Assembly (NCBI GenBank): GCA_041484845.1
Contig: JBGPIK010000156.1
Location: forward strand, 1-13,633
From: JBGPIK01 sp041484845
GTDB lineage: Bacteria; Desulfobacterota; Binatia; UBA9968
Direction: 5' to 3'
DNA: 13,633 nucleotides
The translations under genes were made by a program, and so were the position numbers. The notes beneath the pieces were generated by a model. That model had not been told where the DNA came from. It ran no database searches and saw only the letters and a list, made by a program, of their open reading frames with translations. This document shows positions 1 through 7,913 of this stretch, in pieces (the stretch's first letter is position 1; each line of letters starts with the position of its first letter).

Positions 1-3
1 CGC

Positions 4-1185
4 CTAAAAGCATTCGCGCGACAGCTCTGCAGACTTATGCTGCGCCGTTGCAAGCGCCGCGTTGATCTCTTCCCTAACGCCATTGTCTGTCTCCAAGAGC
101 CGCCGTTTTTGTAGGCCCGCGACGGCTTCAGCCGTACGGATCTGACCCAGGGCCCACGCGACGTGTTCTCTCACCAAAGCCTCGTCATCGTCTAGGGCGC
201 GGATCAACGCAGGCACGGCATCGCGGCTCTTTAGATTACCCAGCGCAACGGCCACATTGCGCAGCAATCCGCGACGTTTGGCGCGGCGTATCGGACTGCC
301 ATGAAAGCGGCTGCGGAATTCGTCAGCCGTGAGTGACAGCAGTGTAATCAAGTCAGGCGCGTACAGCCCCTGCCTCGGCGCAAAGGACGGCTCTGTCGTG
401 GGTAGACTCTTCGCGTTGTAGGGACAAACCTCCTGACAGATATCGCAGCCGAAAATGTGGTTGCCTATGAGCGGACGGAGATGATGAGGAATCGAGCCTT
501 TGATCTCGATCGTCAAATAAGATATGCAGCGGCGCGCGTCGAGGACGTACGGCCCCGCGAACGCTCCCGTCGGACACGCCCTGAGACATAAGTCGCATCT
601 TCCGCAGCGCTCCCTGATCGGTCGATCGTAAGTCAACGGCAAACTCAGGAACAGCTCCCCAAGAAAGAACCATGAACCCCTTTCAGGGGAAATCAGATGC
701 GTGTTCTTGCCGATCCAACCGATGCCGGCAATGCCGGCGAAACCTCTTTCAAGCACGGGGCCGGAATCCACAAAAGCGCGCCCCTCGACATCGCCGTCAT
801 GCGCGTCGCGGACGAACGCGAGCAAAAGTACCAATTTATTTTTGATCACCTCGTGATAGTCATCTCCCCAAGCATAGCGGGAAATCCAACCCTTCGGCTG
901 ACCGCAGCCCTGCGGGCGAACATCGGGGGTAAAATAGTTCATGGCAACAGAAACGACCGAGACGGCCCACGGCATCAGTTGCTGTGGGTTTCGCCGCAAC
1001 TCCTCGCTGCGGTGCAAATAATCCATCTCGCCCGCAAACCCCTGGCGCAACCAGTCGGCGAAGGACTTCTCACGCGGCGCGACCTTCGCCGGCGAAATAC
1101 CGACCAGATCAAATCCCAGGCGCTGGGCTTCCGATTTTATGCGCAAGGATAAGACGTCACCCTGCGGTATCTTTGTTACAGTCAT
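4..1185 (-). CDS. queG: Epoxyqueuosine reductase QueG
   Basis: QueG carries out the last step of queuosine synthesis in tRNA, reducing epoxyqueuosine to queuosine with a cobalamin cofactor and two [4Fe-4S] clusters in the cytoplasm. From the ATG at 1185 the protein has 393 residues, normal for the family. Visible marks are the V-D-S-G-P motif with the conserved acidic residue D140, the G-W-I-G-K-N-T segment (156-162), and the ferredoxin-like cysteines C194, C197, C200, C204 and C220, C247, C250, C254, each group ending in C-P. The C-terminal part (about 300-380) shows HEAT-like repeats (A-V-P-A-L-I-R-A-L then V-R-E-H-V-A-W-A-L-G), also usual for long QueG forms. An in-frame extension to ATG 1287 or TTG 1290 would overlap the DUF2203 gene and adds residues unlike the family, so I reject it. 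No clear Shine-Dalgarno precedes 1185. The stop lies 3 nt inside the window edge; last visible gene of the minus-strand block. Confidence 0.95.
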   Translation of the reverse strand: MTVTKIPQGDVLSLRIKSEAQRLGFDLVGISPAKVAPREKSFADWLRQGFAGEMDYLHRSEELRRNPQQLMPWAVSVVSVAMNYFTPDVRPQGCGQPKGWISRYAWGDDYHEVIKNKLVLLLAFVRDAHDGDVEGRAFVDSGPVLERGFAGIAGIGWIGKNTHLISPERGSWFFLGELFLSLPLTYDRPIRERCGRCDLCLRACPTGAFAGPYVLDARRCISYLTIEIKGSIPHHLRPLIGNHIFGCDICQEVCPYNAKSLPTTEPSFAPRQGLYAPDLITLLSLTADEFRSRFHGSPIRRAKRRGLLRNVAVALGNLKSRDAVPALIRALDDDEALVREHVAWALGQIRTAEAVAGLQKRRLLETDNGVREEINAALATAQHKSAELSRECF

Positions 1186-1243
1186 CAAGCCAAATCGATT
1201 TGTCGCCGATAAACGACGAGCGGAATACCGGCTGAGAGCGGCG

Positions 1244-1693
1244 CTAATGATAGGAGGTATTGCCGTCGGGGTCTTCTTGTTCCGCATCAATCAGCGCCCG
1301 GCGTCCGGCAAAGCCGTCGTCGATCCGATGCCAGTAGCCGACACTCGGCTCTCCAAATTGCCAGCACAGAAAAACGATTTCCGCGCCGAGCATGCACGGA
1401 AAGTCAATCAGTCCTTGTTCCACTCCTTTGCACACGCAACCATGGCTATGGATTTCCTCGACCCAAGTCTTGATCTGCTCTATCAGTTTCGCGACCTCAT
1501 CGTCTCTGCGCAACTGTTCCATAAAATTCGACGCGTCGGGATCGAGTTGCTCGTTACGAATGACCGTTTCGCTTTTCATCTTGAGCCGCCGCAGATTTTC
1601 AAGGATCCGCTCGATGATCGGCCGCAAGGTTGGCAGCAACAGGTTGGCTTCGTTCACAGTAAACAGCCGGGGGAAATTTGCCGGAGCTTCCAT
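1244..1693 (-). CDS. DUF2203 family protein
   Basis: A 149-residue soluble protein with the signature of the uncharacterised DUF2203 family: F-T-V-N-E-A-N-L-L-L-P at 11-21, a helical, charged middle (25-82), then G-L-I-D-F-P-C (94-100) and the strongly conserved end L-C-W-Q-F-G-E-P, Y-W-H, D-D-G-F-A-G-R (109-131). Four cysteines (C86, C88, C100, C110) and several histidines could bind a metal, but that is inference. No signal peptide or membrane segment is visible. The family has no established function. The gene sits 71 nt downstream of receiver-lpxC and 58 nt upstream of queG on the same strand, so it is probably co-transcribed with them. No convincing Shine-Dalgarno is seen before ATG 1693. 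The acidic, poorly conserved tail (137-149) is normal variation. Confidence 0.9.
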   Translation of the reverse strand: MEAPANFPRLFTVNEANLLLPTLRPIIERILENLRRLKMKSETVIRNEQLDPDASNFMEQLRRDDEVAKLIEQIKTWVEEIHSHGCVCKGVEQGLIDFPCMLGAEIVFLCWQFGEPSVGYWHRIDDGFAGRRALIDAEQEDPDGNTSYH

Positions 1694-1737
1694 AGTCAGA
1701 CGATTTTACCCAATCGGGTTCGCGGCACGCGTCGGGA

Positions 1738-1752
1738 ATTCCGTCACGGAAT
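1738..1752. repeat. 15-bp perfect palindrome
   Basis: ATTCCGT-C-ACGGAAT, two 7-base arms around one central base, lies in the 71-nt gap between the receiver-lpxC stop and the DUF2203 start. There is no T-run after it on the minus strand, so it is not a classical intrinsic terminator. It could be an operator or an mRNA hairpin, or chance. Confidence 0.4.
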
Positions 1753-1764
1753 AGCGCAAAAACA

Positions 1765-3084
1765 TTATAAGCCGAGGCCCTTTTTAAGCTCCCGCAGGAG
1801 GGCGATGTTGTCCGAGTGACCCGTCATCTGAGCCGTAATTGCGCCGCGAAGCGGTTTACCGAGCAGATAAAAATCACCGAGAATGTCCAAGACCTTGTGC
1901 CGCGCTAACTCATCGGGAAAGCGCAAATCTGTGTTGATGATTCTTTCATCGTCGATCAGGATGCAATTATCGAGTTTACCACCGCTGACCAAGCCCATTT
2001 TTTGAAGCTTCTCAATGTCTCGAAGAAAGCCGAATGTTCTTGCCGGCGCCACTTCGGACTTGAAATGTTCCGGACCTTTGAAGATGTAAGTATATTCTTG
2101 CGTCCCCACCGGTTTGGGATACTTCAAAATGTAGCGGACCGAGAAACCGTCTGCCGGCTCGATGGTGATCGACTCGCCTCCTTGAGTCCCAACCCGATAG
2201 CGTCGGTCCACGACGATTTCAGGCCAGTCCTCCTCTTCTTCCTGGATGCCCGCTTCTTCGATCAGATTGCAGAATTCCACCGCTGACCCGTCCAGAATCG
2301 GGATCTCTCCTTGGACTTTGACCAACAGATTTGTAATGCCGTAGCTGTGAAGAACCGCCAAGAAATGTTCCACGGTGCCAACAGCGAACCCTTTTGCACT
2401 CAATGAAGTAGCGTAACCCGTTGAGCTCACATAATCCAAATGGGCAGGGATGGTCACGTCCGCGGAAATACCGGTAAATAAAATTCCGCTATGGGTCGGC
2501 AGCGGATGCAAAACCAGTCCTGTCTTATTTCCTGAATGCAGGCCCTGACCGGAAATAACCACGCTTTTCTTAAGCGTCTTTTGATGAATCGGCTGCGCGC
2601 CGTTGCCGTTTTTTCTTGGCTCCGAAGTCGCCTTCCCGACACCCGCCGGTTTACGGCTCTTAGCCTTTTCTCTTCTGGCATGCGCCGCCGGCATTTCATT
2701 AAGAGCGCGCTGCACCGTCAAAAGAAGACCATCGAGAGATAGCGGCTTTTCAATAAAGTCAAAGGCGCCGAATTTGGTCGCCGTAACCGCCGTATGGATA
2801 TTGCCGTGTCCGGAGATCATCACGACGTTTATTTCCGGCGCCTGGCTCTTAATCTCTTTGAGCAACTCGATACCGTCGATCTGCGGCATCCAAATGTCGA
2901 GGAGCACGAGCCCGGGTTTTTCCCTCTCAATCAACTCGCGCACGCGAGTGCTATCGGCGGTGTCGACGACGTGATATCCCTCGTCGCTCAAGACCTCCCG
3001 AACGGATTCACGGACGTCATCCTCATCGTCCACAATCAGAATCGTCTTTCGAATCGTCTGTTCCTTCGCTGCAATTCCAGCCAT
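1765..3084 (-). CDS. lpxC: Fused NtrX-type receiver domain and LpxC deacetylase
   Basis: A 439-residue fusion. Residues ~13-128 are a response-regulator receiver most like NtrX: acidic pair D19/D20, phosphoacceptor D63 (L-L-D-I-W-M-P), switch S91 in V-V-M-I-S-G-H-G, and K113 in F-I-E-K-P. A basic linker rich in A, K, R, P, N and G follows (131-167). Residues ~168-439 are UDP-3-O-acyl-N-acetylglucosamine deacetylase, the committed step of lipid A synthesis, with E239 and zinc ligand H240 (T-V-E-H), zinc ligands H396 and D400 (H-K-V-L-D), the A-R-T-F-G-F segment (348-353) and catalytic-type H423 (G-H-S-D-N). Normal LpxC is ~300 residues and has no receiver. The AAA+ and HTH domains of NtrX are absent. 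ATG 3084 follows the ntrY stop as TAG-C-ATG; an AAAGGTGG sequence lies 12 nt upstream. A longer in-frame start at 3189 overlaps ntrY and is not needed. M131 (2694) could give a free 309-residue LpxC, but lacks a Shine-Dalgarno. Confidence 0.95.
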   Translation of the reverse strand: MAGIAAKEQTIRKTILIVDDEDDVRESVREVLSDEGYHVVDTADSTRVRELIEREKPGLVLLDIWMPQIDGIELLKEIKSQAPEINVVMISGHGNIHTAVTATKFGAFDFIEKPLSLDGLLLTVQRALNEMPAAHARREKAKSRKPAGVGKATSEPRKNGNGAQPIHQKTLKKSVVISGQGLHSGNKTGLVLHPLPTHSGILFTGISADVTIPAHLDYVSSTGYATSLSAKGFAVGTVEHFLAVLHSYGITNLLVKVQGEIPILDGSAVEFCNLIEEAGIQEEEEDWPEIVVDRRYRVGTQGGESITIEPADGFSVRYILKYPKPVGTQEYTYIFKGPEHFKSEVAPARTFGFLRDIEKLQKMGLVSGGKLDNCILIDDERIINTDLRFPDELARHKVLDILGDFYLLGKPLRGAITAQMTGHSDNIALLRELKKGLGL

Positions 3085-3085
3085 G

Positions 3086-5314
3086 CTAGGAGTGCGCCAC
3101 CTTTCGTTTGATTTCCGCCACCGCCAGCGGCTCGCGCGCGGGCAATTCAATCGTGAATCGGGTTCCGCGAGGCTCATTGGGCCGCACACGGATGTAACCG
3201 CGGTGGTCTTCGATAATTTGGTTTACAATGGTAAGTCCTAAACCCGTTCCATTCTTTTTCGTGGAAAAATAGGGCTCGAAGATTCGCTCCTTTACATCCG
3301 CCGCCAAACCAGATCCATTATCGGCGATTTCCAAACATACGACTCCGCGGGCGCTTTCATAAGTCGTGCTGATTATGATTTCCCCTTTTTCTTCGACGGC
3401 GGTCACGGCGTTGTCGAACAGATTGATCAAAACGCGTTTCATCTGCTCTCTATCTAATTCGAGCAGCGGGATTTCTCCCTGGCGAAATTGAAAACTGATC
3501 GCTCGGTGACCCTCGTTAAAGAGAAACAGCGCCTCTTGCACCGTGTCGTTAAGATCATGCGGGGCGAGCTGCGCGGACGGCAGCCTGGCGAATTGAGAAA
3601 ATTCGTTAACCAAGTTTTTTAGCTCATCCACCTGTTGAATGATGGTATTGGTGCATTTGTCCAAAATGGCGCCGTCGCCCTCGAGCAGCTTCGCATAACG
3701 TTTTCTCAATCGTTCCGCGGAGAGTTGAATCGGCGTGAGGGGGTTCTTGATTTCATGAGCGATCCGGCGCGCGACTTCGCGCCACGCTTCCATTCTTTGC
3801 ACCTTTTGAATCTGTGTAATATCCTCAAGAAAAACCAGCACGCCCAAGGCTTTGCCCTCGTCATCCTTCAGGGTCGCGGCGCTAACGACCGCCGTCAGAA
3901 GCCGGTCCGGCAGAGGAATTTTGATCTCCCTTTCCACGCTTTCATGTCCCCCGACACTTTCGACAATTTCGCCCATGACCTGCAGCGGCTCGGGCCGAAA
4001 AACTTCGCCATAGGTATTGCCGAGCGCCTTATCGGCCGTGACCCCGAGGATCTGCTCGGCCGCTTTATTCCACGTGGTGATCTTTCCGGCGGGGTTCACC
4101 GCCACGACACCCGCCGCGATGTTCGCCAGGACCGTTTCCACAAATCGCCCCCGGCGCTCGAGCTCGAGGTTGATATTCTTCAGATCGCCCGTCATCTGGT
4201 TGAAAGAATCGACCAAGGTGCCAATTTCATCGTCGCCGTCGACTTCGATCTTGTAATCCCAATTCCCATGCGCGACTTCGTGCGTTCCTTCCGCAAGTTT
4301 TTGAATCGGCACCGTTATTCCCTTGGCGAGATACAGCCCGAACCAAGTTGCGGCGAAAATGATCACCAACGTGATCAGCAGCAGCGTCAAAATGTAACTG
4401 TTCTTCACGGGAGTCTTGAGGAACATCAGATGCTTGTACTGTTCGTAGGAACGGGAAATCTGCAGCGCCCTTTTGGTAATGCTTTTGGGCACATAATAAT
4501 CGACCACCACAACTCCAAGAACGCGTTTATCGGCGCCATAGATGGGCACGCCGCCGCGGATGACATCGCCTTCTCCGAAGGCCTGAGTTCGGGTCACTTC
4601 GAGTCCGCGCAACGCCCGGTTGAGAAACTCCGACTCGGCCTTGATCGTAACACCTGTAGGCACCTGGTCGTTGAAGGCCACGACGAGCACTCGCCGGTCG
4701 GGCGCAAACAACTCAACCGTGCCGAGGTTATACTCTCGCTGTTTGTTTTGGACAAACTCTTTGAGTTCTCCCAAGCGCTGGCCATTAAAAAGCCCTTCCT
4801 GAGTAATCCGCTGGCTCAATTGGCGCGCGTAAAAAAGCGCGTTGTTAGCGGAATTTTGATAATAGGTCTGGCCGATCTCCAATGATCCCTGCAGAGCGTT
4901 CTCAACTTGAAGGTCGAACCACCTTTCAAAAGAGCGGGTAACGAAGCCACCGGCAATAACGAACAACAACAGAGTGGGCACCAGTGAAAGCGCGACGAAT
5001 GCGAGGACGAGTCGAACCCGAAGTCGAGAACCCAGGATTCGTCTTTTCCGTTCAAAAACGAGCTTGACCAGATTGCGGACGACGAGAAAAACCAACAGAA
5101 TCAGCAGAATGATATTGATGTTGATGAGGAGAAAGAAGACGATGTTGTTGCCTAGAGAATACTCGGGAGACACGTCCGGAAGTTGCACCTCAAAATAGGC
5201 AAAAGCGAGCACCATGAGGCTTGTAACCAGGATGACCAGCCCCTCACGTTTGCGGCGTTTTGCTTCTTCCAGCCGCAGACTTTCCTCGATCGATACCGTG
5301 TCCGTCGTTTCCAT
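3086..5314 (-). CDS. NtrY-like membrane sensor histidine kinase
   Basis: A 744-residue (from TTG 5320) or 742-residue (from ATG 5314) inner-membrane kinase with NtrY architecture. Numbering here is from the TTG. A basic stretch (21-26) precedes TM1 (~28-45), TM2 (~59-83) and TM3 (~104-127); an extracytoplasmic sensor region of about 180 residues follows (128-308), then TM4 (~309-331), HAMP (~332-385), PAS (~393-500), a dimerisation/phosphoacceptor domain with H522 in A-H-E-I-K-N-P-L-T-P, and the ATPase domain with N-box N633/N637, G1 box D-N-G-S-G (667-671) and G2 box G-T-G-L-G-L (691-696). All catalytic parts are present, so it should be active. NtrY kinases normally phosphorylate NtrX; here the next gene, one base away, is a receiver fused to LpxC, which is therefore the likely partner. 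The signal sensed is unknown. Confidence 0.93.
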   Translation of the reverse strand: METTDTVSIEESLRLEEAKRRKREGLVILVTSLMVLAFAYFEVQLPDVSPEYSLGNNIVFFLLININIILLILLVFLVVRNLVKLVFERKRRILGSRLRVRLVLAFVALSLVPTLLLFVIAGGFVTRSFERWFDLQVENALQGSLEIGQTYYQNSANNALFYARQLSQRITQEGLFNGQRLGELKEFVQNKQREYNLGTVELFAPDRRVLVVAFNDQVPTGVTIKAESEFLNRALRGLEVTRTQAFGEGDVIRGGVPIYGADKRVLGVVVVDYYVPKSITKRALQISRSYEQYKHLMFLKTPVKNSYILTLLLITLVIIFAATWFGLYLAKGITVPIQKLAEGTHEVAHGNWDYKIEVDGDDEIGTLVDSFNQMTGDLKNINLELERRGRFVETVLANIAAGVVAVNPAGKITTWNKAAEQILGVTADKALGNTYGEVFRPEPLQVMGEIVESVGGHESVEREIKIPLPDRLLTAVVSAATLKDDEGKALGVLVFLEDITQIQKVQRMEAWREVARRIAHEIKNPLTPIQLSAERLRKRYAKLLEGDGAILDKCTNTIIQQVDELKNLVNEFSQFARLPSAQLAPHDLNDTVQEALFLFNEGHRAISFQFRQGEIPLLELDREQMKRVLINLFDNAVTAVEEKGEIIISTTYESARGVVCLEIADNGSGLAADVKERIFEPYFSTKKNGTGLGLTIVNQIIEDHRGYIRVRPNEPRGTRFTIELPAREPLAVAEIKRKVAHS

Positions 5315-5353
5315 CAGCAAATCTTTGTTAACGCCTCAAAAATTCAAGAGATT

Positions 5354-5566
5354 CTACCTTCGAAAGAAGTAAAGAACAAGCGTTATGATGACACTAATGA
5401 GCAAACAGGTCGTGAGCGGGAAGTAGAACGTGAAACGCTCTCGCTGAATGTAAATATCGCCGGGCAGATGTCCCAACCATGGGATTTTGCCGCCCAACGA
5501 AAAGATCAGCCCCACAACGATGAGGAAAATACCGAGATAGATTAGAACCTTACCAAGTCCGGTCAC
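5354..5566 (-). CDS. DUF2905 family small membrane protein
   Basis: A 70-residue integral membrane protein matching the uncharacterised DUF2905 family: first membrane segment ~6-25, a short loop with the family core L-P-G-D-I-Y-I-Q-R (33-41), F-Y-F-P-L-T-T-C (47-54), and second membrane segment ~48-67 ending in F-F-R-R. It starts with GTG at 5566, preceded by a purine-rich GGCAGG about 6 nt upstream. It lies 35 nt after ruvB and about 40 nt before the ntrY-like gene, on the same strand, so it is likely part of the operon. No biochemical function is established for the family; proximity to a membrane kinase may be meaningful or may be ordinary operon packing. Confidence 0.92.
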   Translation of the reverse strand: MTGLGKVLIYLGIFLIVVGLIFSLGGKIPWLGHLPGDIYIQRERFTFYFPLTTCLLISVIITLVLYFFRR

Positions 5567-5601
5567 TGGGGACCTGCCTTGAGTGTGACGAAAACCGCGA
5601 T

Positions 5602-6672
5602 CTAGAAGAGACCAGGCTGGCTTTTGGGTCCATTGACTTTCTGCACTTCGTGTTTCCGGCCAAAGTGCGCATAGGCATGCGGTGTCGCAACGCGACCTCG
5701 CGGAGTCCGCTGGACAAATCCGGCCTGAATCAGAAAAGGTTCATAAACGTCCTCGATCGTGTCCCTTTCTTCCCCGATCGCGGCGGCGAGAGTTTCAACA
5801 CCAACCGGCCCTCCAGAAAACTTGTCGATCAGAGTCAGCACCAGCATGGAGTCCATTTTGTCGAGGCCAACGGAATCGACCTCCAACATCTGCAGCGCCT
5901 CTTCCGTTACCGATTTAGAGATTTTTCCTGCGGCCTTTACTTGCGCATAGTCCCTCACCCGCCGCAGCAGGCGATTGGCAATACGCGGCGTTCCGCGCGA
6001 GCGCCGAGCGATTTCAAAAACTCCCTCCTCGTCCGCGACAACTCCGAGAATCGAAGCGGAGCGCTGGAGAATCCGCGCGAGCGCTTCGGCCGAATAAAAA
6101 TCCAAGCGGAATATCATCCCGAAACGATCGCGCAAAGGTGACGTCAGCAGCCCCGATCGGGTGGTCGCGCCAATCAGGGTAAAAGGCCTCACAGGTAATT
6201 TCATTGACCGAGCCGCCGGCCCTTGGCCGATGAGGATGTCGATCTGATAATCCTCCATCGCCGGATATAGTACTTCTTCCACTACGTGATTGAGCCGATG
6301 GATCTCGTCGATAAAGAGAACATCGCCGTGTTCCAAGTTGGTCAGCAGCGCGGCAAGGTCCCCGGGTCTTTCGACCACCGGCCCGGACGTGGCCTTTATA
6401 TTCACGCCCATCTCGCGAGCAATAATGTAAGCGAGAGACGTCTTACCCAATCCCGGCGGACCATGAAACAACAGATGATCGAGCACTTCGCTACGACCCC
6501 GCGCCGCGTCGATCGCCACCTTGAGATTTTCTTTCACTTGTTCTTGACCGATATATTCGTCGAATCCTCGAGGACGCAGATTGAGATCAAAAGTCAGGTC
6601 ATCCGCCGAGCTTTTCGGAGAAATGGATCGGCCTTCCATCGCCGCTTCTGTTTCGTCCAGTGACTTGACCAT
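5602..6672 (-). CDS. ruvB: Holliday junction branch migration helicase RuvB
   Basis: RuvB is the hexameric AAA+ motor that, loaded by RuvA, drives branch migration of Holliday junctions during recombinational repair. The 356-residue protein shows Walker A G-P-P-G-L-G-K-T (71-78), Walker B with I-D-E-I-H (121-125), the R-P-G-D-L-A-A-L-L element (102-110), sensor 1 G-A-T-T-R (168-172), R-D-R-F (181-184), sensor 2 R230 in G-T-P-R-I-A-N-R, and a C-terminal winged helix with T-P-R-G-R-V-A-T (323-330). ATG 6672 lies 8 nt after the ruvA stop. A second ATG at 6639 gives 345 residues and fits the usual N-terminal length as well; neither has a strong Shine-Dalgarno, so the start is uncertain by 11 residues. 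Part of yebC-ruvC-ruvA-ruvB. Confidence 0.97.
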   Translation of the reverse strand: MVKSLDETEAAMEGRSISPKSSADDLTFDLNLRPRGFDEYIGQEQVKENLKVAIDAARGRSEVLDHLLFHGPPGLGKTSLAYIIAREMGVNIKATSGPVVERPGDLAALLTNLEHGDVLFIDEIHRLNHVVEEVLYPAMEDYQIDILIGQGPAARSMKLPVRPFTLIGATTRSGLLTSPLRDRFGMIFRLDFYSAEALARILQRSASILGVVADEEGVFEIARRSRGTPRIANRLLRRVRDYAQVKAAGKISKSVTEEALQMLEVDSVGLDKMDSMLVLTLIDKFSGGPVGVETLAAAIGEERDTIEDVYEPFLIQAGFVQRTPRGRVATPHAYAHFGRKHEVQKVNGPKSQPGLF

Positions 6673-6680
6673 ACGCGAAT

Positions 6681-7274
6681 TTAACGACTCATCCGGCGCA
6701 ACACGTCTTTAATCACATCCTCGAGAGTCCGTTTTCCGGACTGAAGCGCCGCGCGAACGTTTTTCTCCACTTCGCCCTGTCGATAACCGAGGTTCACCAG
6801 CGCCGAAACCGCATCTTGCATGAGTTGCGGCTCCTTATCCGAGGCGGCACTTTCCGTCAATTGAGTTGGGAGAGTCATCAACTTGTCACGTAACTCTACC
6901 CGCATGCGCTCCGCCAGCTTTTTACCCACGCCCGGTATCGAAACCAATCTAAGCTGATCCCCGTCCCGGATCGCCTGTACCAACTCTTCCGCCGGAATGC
7001 CTGAAAGAATATTCAGCGCTAACTTGGGCCCAATCCCCGCAACACTGTTTAAAAGCAAAAATACCTGTTTGTCTCTGGGTTCCTGAAAACCAAACAGTTG
7101 CAGGGCATCTTCCCGTAGATGGGTGTGAATGTAAAGGCTGACGGGTGCGCCGATTTCCGGCATCGAATAGAAAACGTTCAGAGGAATGTAAATCTGATAG
7201 CCGACTCCTCCCACATCGACGATAACTTCACCCGGCATTTTGTGCGCCAGAGTTCCCTTAAGTTGAGCAATCAC
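6681..7274 (-). CDS. ruvA: Holliday junction DNA-binding protein RuvA
   Basis: RuvA binds four-way junctions as a tetramer or octamer and recruits RuvB rings. The 197 residues are typical in length. Domain I is the OB fold (1-64) with the acidic pin E55-D56; domain II contains two helix-hairpin-helix motifs, around A-G-I-G-P-K (79-84) and P-G-V-G-K-K (114-119); a flexible linker runs ~132-150; domain III (151-197), which contacts RuvB, has A-L-V-N-L-G-Y (158-164). The start is GTG at 7274, reading V/M-I-A-Q-L-K-G, the canonical RuvA beginning, 36 nt after the ruvC stop. No clear Shine-Dalgarno is visible. Immediately upstream of ruvB, as in many bacteria. Confidence 0.97.
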   Translation of the reverse strand: MIAQLKGTLAHKMPGEVIVDVGGVGYQIYIPLNVFYSMPEIGAPVSLYIHTHLREDALQLFGFQEPRDKQVFLLLNSVAGIGPKLALNILSGIPAEELVQAIRDGDQLRLVSIPGVGKKLAERMRVELRDKLMTLPTQLTESAASDKEPQLMQDAVSALVNLGYRQGEVEKNVRAALQSGKRTLEDVIKDVLRRMSR

Positions 7275-7310
7275 GATTAGCCCAGAATTTGCGGGAGGGG
7301 TGCTTCAGTC

Positions 7311-7913
7311 TCATTTCAAGAGCGATAATGCTCTACGACCCTTGCGCCGGGGCGCGCCGACGCACTCGCCGGGAAGCGCCTCGAGAATTCGCGATTGAAA
7401 AGGCTCCCGGTGAAGATGACAAACTGCCGCCGCAAGCGCGTCGGCGGCATCCGCTGCTATTTTTCCTCCAACGTGAAGTAGCGCAGCGACCATTTTCTGC
7501 ACTTGCTCTTTGCTTGCTTGGCCGTAGCCTACGACGGCCATTTTAATTTCTACGGCCGCATATTCATGAACCGCCACCCCATGATGAGCGGCGGCGAGAA
7601 GCGCGACGCCACGGGCCTGGCCCAATTTGAGCGCGCTCTGCGCGTTCCGGGCGAAAAAAACTCTCTCGAGACTCATTCCATCCGGTTTGTGCGATCGAAT
7701 GACCTCTTCAACGCCGCGGTAAATGAGACTCAAGCGATCGGCTTGAGCCGGCGCGCCGACCGTAGCGATGGTGCCGTGGGCGATGTGATTAAGGGAAGCG
7801 CCGATCGCTTCGACAACGCCCCATCCCGTCACCATCGTCCCGGGGTCGATTCCGATTATTCTGCGCGGCAGGATGGGGACGCGATTCACAGTTTCCTGCC
7901 CAGGCACCGCCAT
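7311..7913 (-). CDS. ruvC: Crossover junction endodeoxyribonuclease RuvC
   Basis: RuvC is the dimeric Mg-dependent resolvase that cuts Holliday junctions. The 200-residue protein carries the RNase H-like catalytic acids: D23 in G-I-D-P-G-T, E83 in S-L-E-R-V-F-F, and D155 and D158 in D-A-A-D-A-L-A. The conserved basic residues of G-Q-A-S-K-E-Q-V-Q-K (131-140) are also present. A ~16-residue N-terminal extension before the first strand and a basic tail of ~25 residues after 175 make it somewhat longer than the ~170-residue E. coli protein; neither hits a catalytic part. ATG 7913 shares one base with the yebC stop (TGATG), a translational coupling arrangement. Confidence 0.96.
   Translation of the reverse strand: MAVPGQETVNRVPILPRRIIGIDPGTMVTGWGVVEAIGASLNHIAHGTIATVGAPAQADRLSLIYRGVEEVIRSHKPDGMSLERVFFARNAQSALKLGQARGVALLAAAHHGVAVHEYAAVEIKMAVVGYGQASKEQVQKMVAALLHVGGKIAADAADALAAAVCHLHREPFQSRILEALPGECVGAPRRKGRRALSLLK

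Noticed and set aside
3085..3189. N-terminal extension of receiver-LpxC
   Set aside because: It overlaps the 3' end of the kinase gene, reads as tryptophan- and arginine-rich sequence unlike a receiver, and ATG 3084 is coupled to the kinase stop.
3635..4885. Long plus-strand open frame (416 codons) opposite the NtrY-like gene
   Set aside because: It is antisense to a kinase with every family motif, has no recognisable domain, and fits as a shadow of codon bias on the other strand.
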